Of a stretch of DNA of 36,669 bases, positions 9,701-17,586 are shown piece by piece. Position numbers and translations under genes: made by a program. Within the stretch, counting starts at the first letter, position 1. Each line of letters opens with the position of its first letter. The notes below the pieces were generated by a model. That model searched no databases. It saw nothing but the letters and a program-made list of their open reading frames with translations, and was not told where the DNA came from. Source of the DNA: a virus; IMG/VR virus record IMGVR_UViG_3300025128_000139, positions 1 through 36,669 of that record; one strand, given 5' to 3'.

Positions 9701-11934
9701 TCAATAACATCAGCAGTAAATGTACCACTACCTCCTACCTGTGTAAATGTTAAAGTTTCTCCTAATACATATTCACTACCTTTTTCATGTATTGTATCTA
9801 TATACTGTACTGTACCTGTATCTACATAAGCACGCACTCTTAATTTAGTTCCAGCTGTAGATCCAGAAGTATATTCAAATTCTGTAACTCCATTTAAAAG
9901 TCCACTACCTGCATTATTTACAGTAAGAGTATGTACAGCTCCTACACCTAATCCAGCACTAGTATTACTATTAGGTGTAATTATATACCACCAAGGCCCA
10001 GTTCCTGCATGTGCTGGATTTATAGTAATTTCCCCATAACCATCATTACCTCCTAAACTTGTAGGAGCAGTTCCAACAGCTGACCATTGAGGAAAATCAT
10101 TAAAATTACTATCACATTTACATTTTGTACATACTGATAATCCTGCAGCTGGTAGTTCATAATCACAAGCTGTACAACCAGATTGACCCCAAGTTGCTGT
10201 ATTATCCATTAAATCTGTTGGTACTGGGTTTCCAGCACAGTCGTGTCCTGTATATAAATAGTAATTTGTACTTTGAGTATCAGTACATATATCAATTACT
10301 GCTTTAGGAGGGTTAACAGGTGTATTACAATGACAATCTAAATCTTCAGTAAATACCTGCACTTGTGAAAAGTGAGGAGCCATTTCTTGGCTAGTTGGAG
10401 TATTTATCCATCCCATCGAATTTGGAGAAGTTCCTCCTAGAACACTACCATAGCTATTAGCAGGATTCTGAACATAGTCCCCTTCTCCTTGTTCTAACTC
10501 AGTATAAAATTTATTATAATGGTATCCACCATCATCAGAAGTATTAGTAGTACCCCAAGTACCCCAAGTTACATAATTAGGTTGAGTAGTTTCAAGTAAA
10601 GGAACTGTACCTGAAATATCTGCATAATATTCATTCCCCGGAATGAAATTCCAATTAGGAATACCATGTGCAGTATCATGTAATATATTTATAATTAAAG
10701 CTTTATAATGCTGTGTAGAATCTGCTAATAAAGGGTGACCTGCCGAAGTATTAGGATGTGTAGTATTAACTATAGAAGAACTATCATACATTAAGTCATA
10801 AAAACTGTGCATACCAGTTCCACCTATTCCAGTTGCTCCGAAATTTGAAGTATAAAAATTTATAGTCCTATCAATAGGAGGTATACTAAAATGAGGATTA
10901 TGTAAGAAATATCCTCTTGGCCATGTTTCTTGATGCGATTCCATGTTACCAGTAGATGTAAGAGAGTTACCAGAATCATCAGGTTGGTATCCTTCAGCCC
11001 ATAAACCAGCATTATCATGATGTGCTCCTAAATCAGTAGTTAAAATTTTATATATTCCTTTATTACCTGTCCCCTGCGTCCCATAACCAGTAAAAAATGG
11101 GCCTAAACCACCATTAATATTATTATTAGCATATGCTTGACCATGCCCAAAACTATCATTCCCAGCAGTTACACATGTCAATCCTGGACAAGTTTCACAG
11201 TTTTGTGCTGCTATTTCCCCTAAATTAGATAAAGCATCAGGTCCTCCTATTTGAGCTAAAGAGTCTCCAATACCCATTGTATTTTTGTATCCTGGAATTA
11301 AAACATCAAAAGTTTTACTTGTACTATCACTAAAATCAACTTTTATCTGTCTAACCATTCCATGGGTTCGTAAATCATCAGCATGATAAACTAAAGTAAA
11401 CTTTGAATCGGATGGAGTAACATTACTACCTGTAAGTATATGAGGACTACCATTTGCAAAACTAGATGCAGCCACAGATACTACTCCTGCAGTTATTCCA
11501 CCTTTATACCATCCCCCAACATCAGATACACCGATAACAGATTCAAAATTACTATCAACAGCACCAGTTGGGTTTGTAACATACTTACTAACATCAATTG
11601 CAACTGGAGCTCCGTATGAATTACCACTTATAAAAGATCCTGCATTATTAACCCCAAGATTAAAAGATCCTGCAACATATTCTCCAGATTGTATTATTAT
11701 ATGTTTTGGATTACAAGTTGCTCCAGGCATATTTGCTGATGGATTACTTACATAATCTTTTATAGTTTTACCGGTAGTTTTTCTAGGACTAGAAGTAGGA
11801 GTAACAGGAGCAACATTAAAAGTAGTAGCAGTTGTAGTAGTTTTAGTTTTACCTTGCCCATAAGGAGTTCCTGCTCTTTGTGATAAAGAACTTAAAGAAC
11901 CTGTTTTTGCCCCTGATGAATATTTTTTTGCCAT
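6745..11934 (-). CDS. Giant cysteine-repeat adhesin-like virion protein, 1729 residues
   Basis: The largest gene in the window. The N terminus is basic, Ser/Thr-rich and unstructured (MAKKYSSGAKTGSLSS, then a TKTTTTATT run), without a signal peptide, consistent with attachment to the virion. Most of the protein is Gly/Asn/Thr/Ser-rich beta-type sequence with scattered paired cysteines. One degenerate repeat (ALNYDAAAAIDDNSC) lies near residues 897-929. Four consecutive repeats lie near residues 1240-1356: CTDPAALNYDASAVIDDGSC, CMDPNATNYNPLATCDDGSC, CMDPSSTNYNPMATCDDGSC and an expanded copy ending PPPCDDGCC. Ig-like strand patterns surround them. It probably forms a long host-binding structure working with the 393-residue relative downstream and the 182-residue cysteine-rich protein upstream. 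No enzymatic motif was recognised. Confidence 0.75.
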   Translation of the reverse strand: MAKKYSSGAKTGSLSSLSQRAGTPYGQGKTKTTTTATTFNVAPVTPTSSPRKTTGKTIKDYVSNPSANMPGATCNPKHIIIQSGEYVAGSFNLGVNNAGSFISGNSYGAPVAIDVSKYVTNPTGAVDSNFESVIGVSDVGGWYKGGITAGVVSVAASSFANGSPHILTGSNVTPSDSKFTLVYHADDLRTHGMVRQIKVDFSDSTSKTFDVLIPGYKNTMGIGDSLAQIGGPDALSNLGEIAAQNCETCPGLTCVTAGNDSFGHGQAYANNNINGGLGPFFTGYGTQGTGNKGIYKILTTDLGAHHDNAGLWAEGYQPDDSGNSLTSTGNMESHQETWPRGYFLHNPHFSIPPIDRTINFYTSNFGATGIGGTGMHSFYDLMYDSSSIVNTTHPNTSAGHPLLADSTQHYKALIINILHDTAHGIPNWNFIPGNEYYADISGTVPLLETTQPNYVTWGTWGTTNTSDDGGYHYNKFYTELEQGEGDYVQNPANSYGSVLGGTSPNSMGWINTPTSQEMAPHFSQVQVFTEDLDCHCNTPVNPPKAVIDICTDTQSTNYYLYTGHDCAGNPVPTDLMDNTATWGQSGCTACDYELPAAGLSVCTKCKCDSNFNDFPQWSAVGTAPTSLGGNDGYGEITINPAHAGTGPWWYIITPNSNTSAGLGVGAVHTLTVNNAGSGLLNGVTEFEYTSGSTAGTKLRVRAYVDTGTVQYIDTIHEKGSEYVLGETLTFTQVGGSGTFTADVIDVKGVTISIQGTGTSSGVNTWKENPHEGSGGDATASNGLIATLGTNIMLAHKGGPASTNNYGVNPRYGWGALIDGGTGNQESIYNNVPGMPFVWADYFWTLGGDTSDATGITITGMEAGQYAVTVVEDINIDTEKAGCFYSDRLTIPPGVNNNYGCTDNNTGTNDGAALNYDAAAAIDDNSCIYCRAADGKLVDYQSVELPVSGSSNPGDILTSAGSSHVAIAATTSVAADGSLEVDEEANTIMDYYYNQIKDAGNSVNALYKMQLYKRASSAQTLVGATPGCLHTNLASVGFHDIWTNGICGGLTYGYYAVKFWVDDPDADPEAEQCYQVRYYTVPVLACLIGPPSMQVGITTDGVTINDLNLIVNSIPNNPTNPCAAQCCDTPILSTYNVPANSTPGCFTPAFKVDQSCPNGIESYVTSVTHDIEFFDGVNWNVIQSQVVATPSGPTQTYNYTVSIYNAYGPGDYRVTTVLDLTFPGGVTTQCLSTSNDVNLNVDVCGCTDPAALNYDASAVIDDGSCIYCVYGCMDPNATNYNPLATCDDGSCLACVYGCMDPSSTNYNPMATCDDGSCQYGGGCGCTDIMASNYGYDCAGNLVGYPPPCDDGCCLYGGGNCGGNAPLLSNVNATDNTCPTTCINNAGCNSNLTGISGGPGYFKLNVDFGLDKGVAIFTFNTGHSNKVTAPLKESVPDAMKITFDGVTKSEYSSLVGGYLTGLVGSPGNMCSSVNSYTMPIHGCNSCADGYDTANMPNTGLLDVYEFDNTSQTFVQTFNQQQISSYGATSTGDITVSMWPRAGATPPNIGQTPHYPTTFSQTSHFNRNGVAYISVPPNTTASKAEIVVEAPCSSTWWGINMSCPAPLTSITASSASAGVGASNATVDAFALDTQYYHIPVDAAGATNPNSTYWQGTGSGVGQQAGVLGKHDWIFTDAYAQTPLPAGCYKMTSEGQNWNVTVGVPSYNDDVHTDTPPSGPTKDGIVLMMEGPL
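7867..8213 (-). repeat. Array of four DDGSC-type cysteine repeats
   Basis: Four adjoining coding units within the 1729-residue gene. Units one to three are 25-28 residues and share C-x-D-P-x-(2)-x-N-Y-(5)-A-x-x-D-D-G-S-C; the fourth carries an insertion rich in Gly and Pro and ends DDGCC. Units two and three are nearly identical (VYGCMDP, NYNP, ATCDDGSC), which suggests recent duplication. Confidence 0.85.
9148..9246 (-). repeat. Isolated degenerate DDGSC-type repeat
   Basis: A single repeat copy about 900 bases away from the main array, with an insertion between Cys-Thr-Asp and the ALNYD motif and with DDNSC in place of DDGSC. It separates two long beta-type regions of the same protein. Confidence 0.7.
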
Positions 11935-11943
11935 GTATTAATT

Positions 11944-12492
11944 TTAACAATCACACCCGCAACTAGCGTCACAGAGTTCGAATGCTTTTTTATATTTTGT
12001 GTCTGCGTCTTTTATAAATCCTTCTTGGTTTCCTAATTCTGCATTATCAGCTTGGATTAAAGCATATTCTGCAGATTTTAAAAGCAACATAATTTTCTGT
12101 GCTTTTGCTAATGAACTTGCACATTTAGGACAATCACATGCACAATCGATTAGTTCATTAGTTAATTTTGTTAAACAACAATCTATGTCACAAGCTAGCA
12201 ATACAGCATTTTCATCTAATAAATTACCACTTATTTCATATGATACTTTAATTACCCCACTAGGATTACCTAAATCTTCTGTTGGAGTTACAATACTAAT
12301 AGAATCTCCACTAGATGTTAAAACTGCAGTAATAGGACTTCCATTTAATATTGTCCCATTCATTGATTTAAAAACAACATTTCCTGTTAAGGGAAATGTA
12401 GCGTTAGGATTTGCATATGACACAACTGTATTTATGTAATTACAATCATTAGTTGCAGTCACTTGTAAAGCTTGAATGTATGCTACTGGCAT
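11944..12492 (-). CDS. Small protein with a cysteine-dense C-terminal half
   Basis: A 182-residue protein. Residues 1-95 read as a beta-sandwich (MPVAYIQALQVTATNDCNYI, then strand pairs such as GVIKVSYEISGNLLDENAVL). From about residue 98 there is a helical region with many cysteines: CDIDCC, CACDCPKC, and a final CDASCGCDC. The spacing looks like metal- or disulfide-binding clusters around two helices (LAKAQKIMLLLKSAEYALIQ). It is the first gene after the strong terminator and lies 9 bases before the 1729-residue adhesin, so it may be an anchor, cap or folding partner of the cysteine-repeat proteins. No recognised family. Confidence 0.65.
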   Translation of the reverse strand: MPVAYIQALQVTATNDCNYINTVVSYANPNATFPLTGNVVFKSMNGTILNGSPITAVLTSSGDSISIVTPTEDLGNPSGVIKVSYEISGNLLDENAVLLACDIDCCLTKLTNELIDCACDCPKCASSLAKAQKIMLLLKSAEYALIQADNAELGNQEGFIKDADTKYKKAFELCDASCGCDC

Positions 12493-12513
12493 GTGATTAT
12501 GTTTTAAGTTTTA

Positions 12514-12556
12514 AGAAAAAAAGATTTATAGGGGGACTATGCCCCCTATGAATCTT
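12514..12556 (-). terminator. Strong intrinsic terminator ending the head-gene transcript
   Basis: Arms 12521-12535 and 12542-12556 form a 15-base stem (one G-T pair), including the G/C core ATAGGGGG/CCCCCTAT, with a 6-base loop. On the minus strand it is followed by a run of T residues (12520 down to 12516). It begins 15 bases after the stop of the 129-residue gene. Confidence 0.9.
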
Positions 12557-12570
12557 ATATTAAATTATGT

Positions 12571-12960
12571 TTAGTATGATTGATAATACTGAACATAAAT
12601 ATCAACTACTCCGCCTGTTAAAGCTGCAGCAGCAATAATAACTTTAATATCTGCATTTGAAGTAGCTTTCGCTCCTTTATCAGAGTTATTTAAAGTTAAT
12701 ACATTTGATACTTGATTAGCTGTATCTAGCTCATTATCGTCAAAATTTACTGCCGGTGAAAGATCTACTCCCCCTGCATTAATTTTAACTGTCGCAGAAC
12801 CACTTGATGCACAAGCAGTTTTTACGTGAGTCCAACAACCTGTTATTATAGCGTTGTTAGGAACTTCAGTTGTGATAGCTGGAGTAATTGTTGATGCTGC
12901 TCCTCCGTCTACTGCAAAGTCATATTGAGCATAAGCTGTTACCATTTTTGGATGTGCCAT
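12571..12960 (-). CDS. Small virion (decoration/head-fibre-type) protein
   Basis: A 129-residue, Ala/Thr/Asn-rich beta protein with motifs of a class very common next to capsid genes in marine phages: AQYDFAVDGGAASTITPAI near residues 11-30, VPNNAIITGCWTHVKTACAS, and a C terminus GGVVDIYVQYYQSY. No signal peptide or catalytic motif. Such proteins are usually capsid decoration or minor tail components. It is the last gene before a strong intrinsic terminator, so it should be made in amounts similar to other head proteins. The exact role is inferred. Confidence 0.65.
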   Translation of the reverse strand: MAHPKMVTAYAQYDFAVDGGAASTITPAITTEVPNNAIITGCWTHVKTACASSGSATVKINAGGVDLSPAVNFDDNELDTANQVSNVLTLNNSDKGAKATSNADIKVIIAAAALTGGVVDIYVQYYQSY

Positions 12961-12990
12961 TTTTTTATTTTTAAAGGTTAATAATTAAAT

Positions 12991-13920
12991 TTATAGAGTA
13001 ACTGCATTAAAAGTACCTGCAAAGTAACCGTTTAGTTTATTTTCAATAATTAAACTATCAGCATCACCTGCAACAACTGCTAAATTAATCTCAATAAGAT
13101 TATCTACTCCATTGATTTGTGAAGATGAACTTCCGTCTTTTGTAGCTACAATAGTATACATATCATAGTTAGTACCTGTTACAGATTCTAAAGTAGGTTG
13201 CTTTGGTAAGTGACCTCTCATGTAGTATCCAGCTTGAGTACCTTGTAAGCTTTCTTCAAAAGCTCTTACTGCAAATCCGTCACCGTATCCTGGATTTCCA
13301 CCTGTAGTAGCTGAAGCTGTATGCGTTTGTGTAGTACCACTATAGCTTTCTACGATTAGTTTAATTTGTACTGGTTCGTAATCCCAAGTGTTTCCACTGT
13401 AAGCTACATCACCTCTAACTGCTCCTGAAAATACAACTGTTGCACCTGCTGTAGCATCACAAACTGGGTTTAACCAATCTGGTTTTACTAAAGAAGCATC
13501 TTCAAATGCTGTTTTAATTAGAGCATCTGCTGCTGTGTGAGCTGTACCAGATGCAATTGCTGTAGTAAAAGTAAAAAATTCTTGTCTAGGACCTGAAGTT
13601 TTTATAAGTTTTAATACTAAATCACCATCTGTTCCTGCAGAACTTGCAATAGTATCAGTAACTGTACATGCAGTTTGATCAACATAAGATTTACCACCAT
13701 AGTTAATTACGTCTCTCCCATAAATCCAAGGAGTTACAATATTTTTGCCATCTTTACCACCACCTACAATTCTAATTTGTGGAGCATCTACCATAGAATC
13801 TCCTACAACTAAATCAGTTGGGCCTGATGAACTCATTTTTTGTATAGTAACCGCACCGTCTTCAACAGGGTTAGCTGTTGATCTTGTAGTACCGTCACCA
13901 ATTATTAAATGTCTTGCCAT
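12991..13920 (-). CDS. Structural protein of unknown position in the virion
   Basis: A 309-residue acidic beta-type protein beginning MARHLIIGDGTTRSTANPVE, without signal peptide. It contains repeated strand-like segments (DLVVGDSMVDAPQIRIVGG, DGDLVLKLIKTSGPRQEFF) and a conserved-looking C-terminal part (DSLIIENKLNGYFAGTFNAV). Length and position, three genes after the major capsid protein, suit a tail-tube-like, head-fibre or second capsid component. I do not recognise a family. It is flanked by 25-30-base A/T-rich gaps typical of starts in this genome. Confidence 0.6.
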   Translation of the reverse strand: MARHLIIGDGTTRSTANPVEDGAVTIQKMSSSGPTDLVVGDSMVDAPQIRIVGGGKDGKNIVTPWIYGRDVINYGGKSYVDQTACTVTDTIASSAGTDGDLVLKLIKTSGPRQEFFTFTTAIASGTAHTAADALIKTAFEDASLVKPDWLNPVCDATAGATVVFSGAVRGDVAYSGNTWDYEPVQIKLIVESYSGTTQTHTASATTGGNPGYGDGFAVRAFEESLQGTQAGYYMRGHLPKQPTLESVTGTNYDMYTIVATKDGSSSSQINGVDNLIEINLAVVAGDADSLIIENKLNGYFAGTFNAVTL

Positions 13921-13945
13921 TTTTTTTAATTTTTAAAATTAATAA

Positions 13946-15139
13946 TTATTTATTTTTTGCTTCCTCTATTTGATTAGTTTGGTATCTAGTGTCTTGAAAA
14001 GCTTCTAAAATACTACTAACAGTCATGTCCACAACCTCTTGATGATTATGTTCGGGTAGCTCACAACTTTGTCCCAAAGATAGTGAAATCCTTTGGGGTT
14101 TTCTTAAATATGTTATTTTTACCTTCTCTATTATAAATATATCACTTGTATATATATCTATTTCATTATTTCTAATTGTAGTTAATGGACCAGAAGGTTT
14201 TGTTTTGTTAAAAGGATCGTTAAGTAAAGTAAATATATCATCATGCTGTACAAATTTATTAGCTGCCCACTCTGCAGAAGAAAATGCTGAAGCTTCTCTA
14301 TAAGCTTTAGCAGATAAAGATAAATATCTTCCAGGTGAAGTTTGGTTTGCTGCATCATCTACTGCATTTAAAGTAGTTGTTGTACCACTTGTAGTTGTTC
14401 CTACTCCTACTATCTGTGTTACTAAATTAGTACCAGATGTGGTATTTGTTATTGAGGCATCCCAGTTAAACCATGAGTGTACTGAATCATCTACTTTTAC
14501 AATTATATGATTAGGTTTTTCTATATCTAAATATTTTTCCCAATATACCTGAAATCCTGGTTCTACATTCGCAGGGTCAAGTAAAGCTTTTTTGTAATCT
14601 TCTACATCTTGTGGAAATATCAAAGAGCTTAAACTAGCTGTGTTCCACACAAAAGCTGCTCCTAATCCTAAATCTGATGGATCGGCAACTGCTATTATAC
14701 TAGATGTAAGTTGAGAATTATTATTTAATGCAAAGGTGTCAAAATTTATAAGGAAATAGTTAACATCTACTGGAGCAGGATTTTTAATTGTAAATGCTAT
14801 AGGCTCACAATTATTTTGCTGTACATAAGATCTTTGATTTATTAAATATAAATAATCAGATGGAAATTCAAAAGAGTCAACAAAAATTGTAGGAGATATT
14901 TGTTCTTTAAAAGTTACACCTTCTTCATATTCTCGAAGTAAACTCCTTAAATCATCAATTCTTTTTTGAGATACCTCAAAGCCTTGACCACCTCTAATAA
15001 TTAATCTATTATTAATAAATCTTGTTTGAGCTTTATTTAGCTCAATATCTATTTCTTCAGATAAAAGCAAATCAGCTTGGAGTGAATTTATTTTATCCAC
15101 TCCTTGCTTGATTGCTATATGCATATCCTGTATATTCAT
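13946..15139 (-). CDS. Putative head-tail connector/ring protein
   Basis: The 397-residue product begins with helical sequence (MNIQDMHIAIKQGVDKINSL), followed by a mixed beta middle and ends in a helix with the motif LPEHNHQEVVDMTVSSILEA. The closing motif, a Pro-Glu-His segment followed by an amphipathic helix, is one I associate with adaptor-type or ring proteins in Bacteroidota phages, where the gene also follows the capsid gene. Overlap with the preceding gene is absent by one base (stop/start 15139-15141). The connector assignment rests on this motif and on synteny and is tentative. Confidence 0.5.
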   Translation of the reverse strand: MNIQDMHIAIKQGVDKINSLQADLLLSEEIDIELNKAQTRFINNRLIIRGGQGFEVSQKRIDDLRSLLREYEEGVTFKEQISPTIFVDSFEFPSDYLYLINQRSYVQQNNCEPIAFTIKNPAPVDVNYFLINFDTFALNNNSQLTSSIIAVADPSDLGLGAAFVWNTASLSSLIFPQDVEDYKKALLDPANVEPGFQVYWEKYLDIEKPNHIIVKVDDSVHSWFNWDASITNTTSGTNLVTQIVGVGTTTSGTTTTLNAVDDAANQTSPGRYLSLSAKAYREASAFSSAEWAANKFVQHDDIFTLLNDPFNKTKPSGPLTTIRNNEIDIYTSDIFIIEKVKITYLRKPQRISLSLGQSCELPEHNHQEVVDMTVSSILEAFQDTRYQTNQIEEAKNK

Positions 15140-15140
15140 A

Positions 15141-15953
15141 TTATACTAATGATAATTCTTTTAATTTTGCTCTTAAAATTGTTAATTTTCCAGAATTTTT
15201 CTTGTCTTTTAAATGTACAATTGCATTATCTAATGTATCTCCAAGTACTTCATCTATAAAAATAACTTGATTTCCAATTCGTCTTAAAACTCCTGCTGTA
15301 ACCATTTCTTCAATTTCAGCTTTTAATTCTAAGTTTTTATCTGTTGCTATTCTTATAAATTTAGTAGGATTAGAATTTTTTAATTCATAAAGAGAATTTT
15401 CAATTTGATCTTCATTCATTCTGTCTGGATTAGTATTAGACATCAATCTTAAAATTCTTTTCATATTTTTAACATTAGAAGAGACTTTAATAAATTCTTT
15501 ATCAGCGTCTTTTTTAAGTTTAATTGTATTATTCTTAACCTTATCTTCTCTTGTAAGATCTTGAATATAAAATCTTTTAGAAATATCTGCATCCATTTCT
15601 GCTTTAGTTAAAGCTACATAAGGATGTTTAACTGCAAAGTTATATTTAATGTAATCCATAATACTTATTGGATTTCCACTATCATCTTTTCCTATTTCTA
15701 ATTCAACACCTGTAAAACCTACTGGTATTGATAAATCAGCCCAAAAATTCTTAGAATGTTTTGGCCAATCTACATGCTCAGGAGATACATCTAAAATTCC
15801 TTGCATATACTTTTTTTCTTCTTCAGGACTAAAGCCCTTTAAAGGTTGTCTATTTACATAAACACTACTCAGCCTAGTTCTTGCTTCGGCTTTTACTGCT
15901 TTAGGCAAATGACCTCCTAGGTCTTGTCGCCTTAAAAATACTTTTTTACTCAT
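15141..15953 (-). CDS. Conserved-type virion protein downstream of capsid gene
   Basis: A 270-residue, strongly charged protein (MSKKVFLRRQDLGGHLPKAV at the start). A basic N-terminal segment is followed by a mixed alpha/beta part and a helical middle (about residues 125-190) and a C-terminal beta/helix unit containing GVLRRIGNQVIFIDEVLGD and HLKDKKNSGKL. No known catalytic motif. It is the first gene after the capsid terminator hairpin and is directly coupled to the putative connector. A head-completion or internal virion role is inferred. Confidence 0.55.
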   Translation of the reverse strand: MSKKVFLRRQDLGGHLPKAVKAEARTRLSSVYVNRQPLKGFSPEEEKKYMQGILDVSPEHVDWPKHSKNFWADLSIPVGFTGVELEIGKDDSGNPISIMDYIKYNFAVKHPYVALTKAEMDADISKRFYIQDLTREDKVKNNTIKLKKDADKEFIKVSSNVKNMKRILRLMSNTNPDRMNEDQIENSLYELKNSNPTKFIRIATDKNLELKAEIEEMVTAGVLRRIGNQVIFIDEVLGDTLDNAIVHLKDKKNSGKLTILRAKLKELSLV

Positions 15954-16015
15954 AATATAGTTCTTTTAAAGTTTTAGTTAGTGGGTGTAAAGAATAACTC
16001 CCCAGATATGTAATT

Positions 16016-16047
16016 AATTAAAGAAGTAGGGAGATTGCTCTCCCCAC
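16016..16047 (-). terminator. Hairpin after the major capsid gene, probable (partial) terminator
   Basis: Arms 16026-16034 and 16039-16047 pair on the minus strand as a 9-base stem with one G-T pair (core GGGAGA/TCTCCC) and a 4-base loop, followed by a T-rich but interrupted tail. It starts 45 bases after the capsid stop codon, so it could lower expression of the genes that follow relative to capsid. Confidence 0.65.
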
Positions 16048-16091
16048 AACCTTAATCAAAAACCAATATATAGACGCAAATTAATGCCAAA

Positions 16092-17540
16092 TTAGGACGC
16101 TACACAAGTAATATCAAGCGAAGTATCAAATCTCTTAAGAGCGATACCAGCTGTCTTTAACATGTGAACGCTTGCCCCGTCAACATCAGATGCTCTAGAT
16201 GAAGTTGAATCAAATCCTCTAGGGACTACAGATCCAGCTACACACCATCTCATAGACTCACGACCTTTCTTAGAGATCATTTGTAGGTTATTTTGACCAT
16301 CATAATTTGATTGATCAACAAATACCATTCTATAAGACTCAAGAGAGTATCCAGTTGTTGGGTGCTTCGAACGAGCTTGAGCAACTGCACCATGGTCAAA
16401 TAATGGAAGTTTTACCACATTTACCATATGTCCATCTACATGCTCATACGAAGTAAAGTAACCAGTTAAACCTAGTGATCTACCAGAACCTGTGATAAAT
16501 CTGTTCTCGCCTCCTACTTTCCAAGTATTACTTGAGAAGTGAGATTTAAGAGCTTCATCAAATTCACGAGCTCCACCAGTACCAGTGTAAAGAGTTACTT
16601 GTTTTTTAGAAGCATCAGTCATTGAGTAAAATAAATCTCCGATGATGTTCTTAAGTTTTGTTTCAGTCATTGTAGAGTAAGTGTCTGTTTCAACAATTTG
16701 CTCTAAAAGACCAGGACCTACGATTACAGGCTGTCCATTCTCATCTTTCATATAAGTATGTCCGTTTGCATCATAAGTTTTTTGACCATACCAGTAGTAC
16801 ATTTCACACTCTTCTTTAAAATCAAGCATGTGTAAGTACTCTTCGTAGTCCATCCAAAGTTTAGTAGTAGATCCACCTTTAGTTGGTAGAGCAAACTCTG
16901 CTACATAATCTTTAGCGTTTCCAGACATGTGGTAAGATTTTCTAACTGTAGTTAGTTTGTTTCTTACTTTACCTGGAGTTTCCCAGTTAGAAGCATTACC
17001 TCTAGAGAAGTCAACTCCTACCGGTGCATACATTTGCGCAAATAACGCTCCTGCTACACAGTCAGCTGCTGCTATTACCGCTGTAGCTGATGGGTTAATT
17101 AATTGTAAAGTGTATTTCCATGAAGATCCACCAGCTACTTGCTCTGGTTCTTTCATAATACGTGCTTGCGTACCTGATTGAGATACTAATACGTATGGGA
17201 ATACAAAATGTTTGTCAGGAAATTCCAACTCAAAAGTTGCTCCTCCTAAACCTATACTACCACCTGTTGGCCCTGCCGCTGCTACTGGTCTCGTTCTTAA
17301 TCGATGTGTTGCCACACGATATTCATACTCTAAGCGGTCAATAGATTTAGTGTTACCAACACCTTCCGTTAAGAAAGATAAAGGAAATCTTTTATCGTCT
17401 TTTCCTGCTAAATGAGTAATAATCGGAGACAGCTCAGTAGGCTTAGCCAACAATGCGTTTGCAAGACTGTTCATATCAGTCATTTGCGAGTCATTGTAAA
17501 ACGTCTTTTGAACGCTTATATTTGTTCCGTTTACTGCCAT
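16092..17540 (-). CDS. Major capsid protein
   Basis: A 482-residue protein placed directly after a scaffold-like gene and two genes after the portal, the standard position for an HK97-fold major capsid protein. The first about 70 residues (MAVNGTNISVQKTFYNDSQM onward) look like an N-terminal arm, followed by a mixed alpha/beta body with a long, well-ordered-looking centre (for example EYLHMLDFKEECEMYYWYG). Codon use is richer in C- and G-ending codons than in neighbouring genes (for example AAC, TAC, GAC), a sign of high expression. A short hairpin lies in the leader and a terminator-like hairpin follows. No fold-specific motif can be read by eye, so the call rests on order, length and codon use. 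Confidence 0.8.
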   Translation of the reverse strand: MAVNGTNISVQKTFYNDSQMTDMNSLANALLAKPTELSPIITHLAGKDDKRFPLSFLTEGVGNTKSIDRLEYEYRVATHRLRTRPVAAAGPTGGSIGLGGATFELEFPDKHFVFPYVLVSQSGTQARIMKEPEQVAGGSSWKYTLQLINPSATAVIAAADCVAGALFAQMYAPVGVDFSRGNASNWETPGKVRNKLTTVRKSYHMSGNAKDYVAEFALPTKGGSTTKLWMDYEEYLHMLDFKEECEMYYWYGQKTYDANGHTYMKDENGQPVIVGPGLLEQIVETDTYSTMTETKLKNIIGDLFYSMTDASKKQVTLYTGTGGAREFDEALKSHFSSNTWKVGGENRFITGSGRSLGLTGYFTSYEHVDGHMVNVVKLPLFDHGAVAQARSKHPTTGYSLESYRMVFVDQSNYDGQNNLQMISKKGRESMRWCVAGSVVPRGFDSTSSRASDVDGASVHMLKTAGIALKRFDTSLDITCVAS

Positions 17541-17586
17541 TTTTATTTAAATTTAATAGGGTACCTATTTCCCTGTTAAGGTATTT

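Noticed and set aside
2604-11934. Diversity-generating retroelement acting on adhesin or lectin genes
   Set aside because: No reverse transcriptase gene and no template/variable repeat pair were seen in the window.
17555-17569. Short inverted repeat AATAGG/CCTATT before the capsid gene
   Set aside because: Only six bases of stem in A/T-rich sequence; it may be chance and has no known signal nearby.
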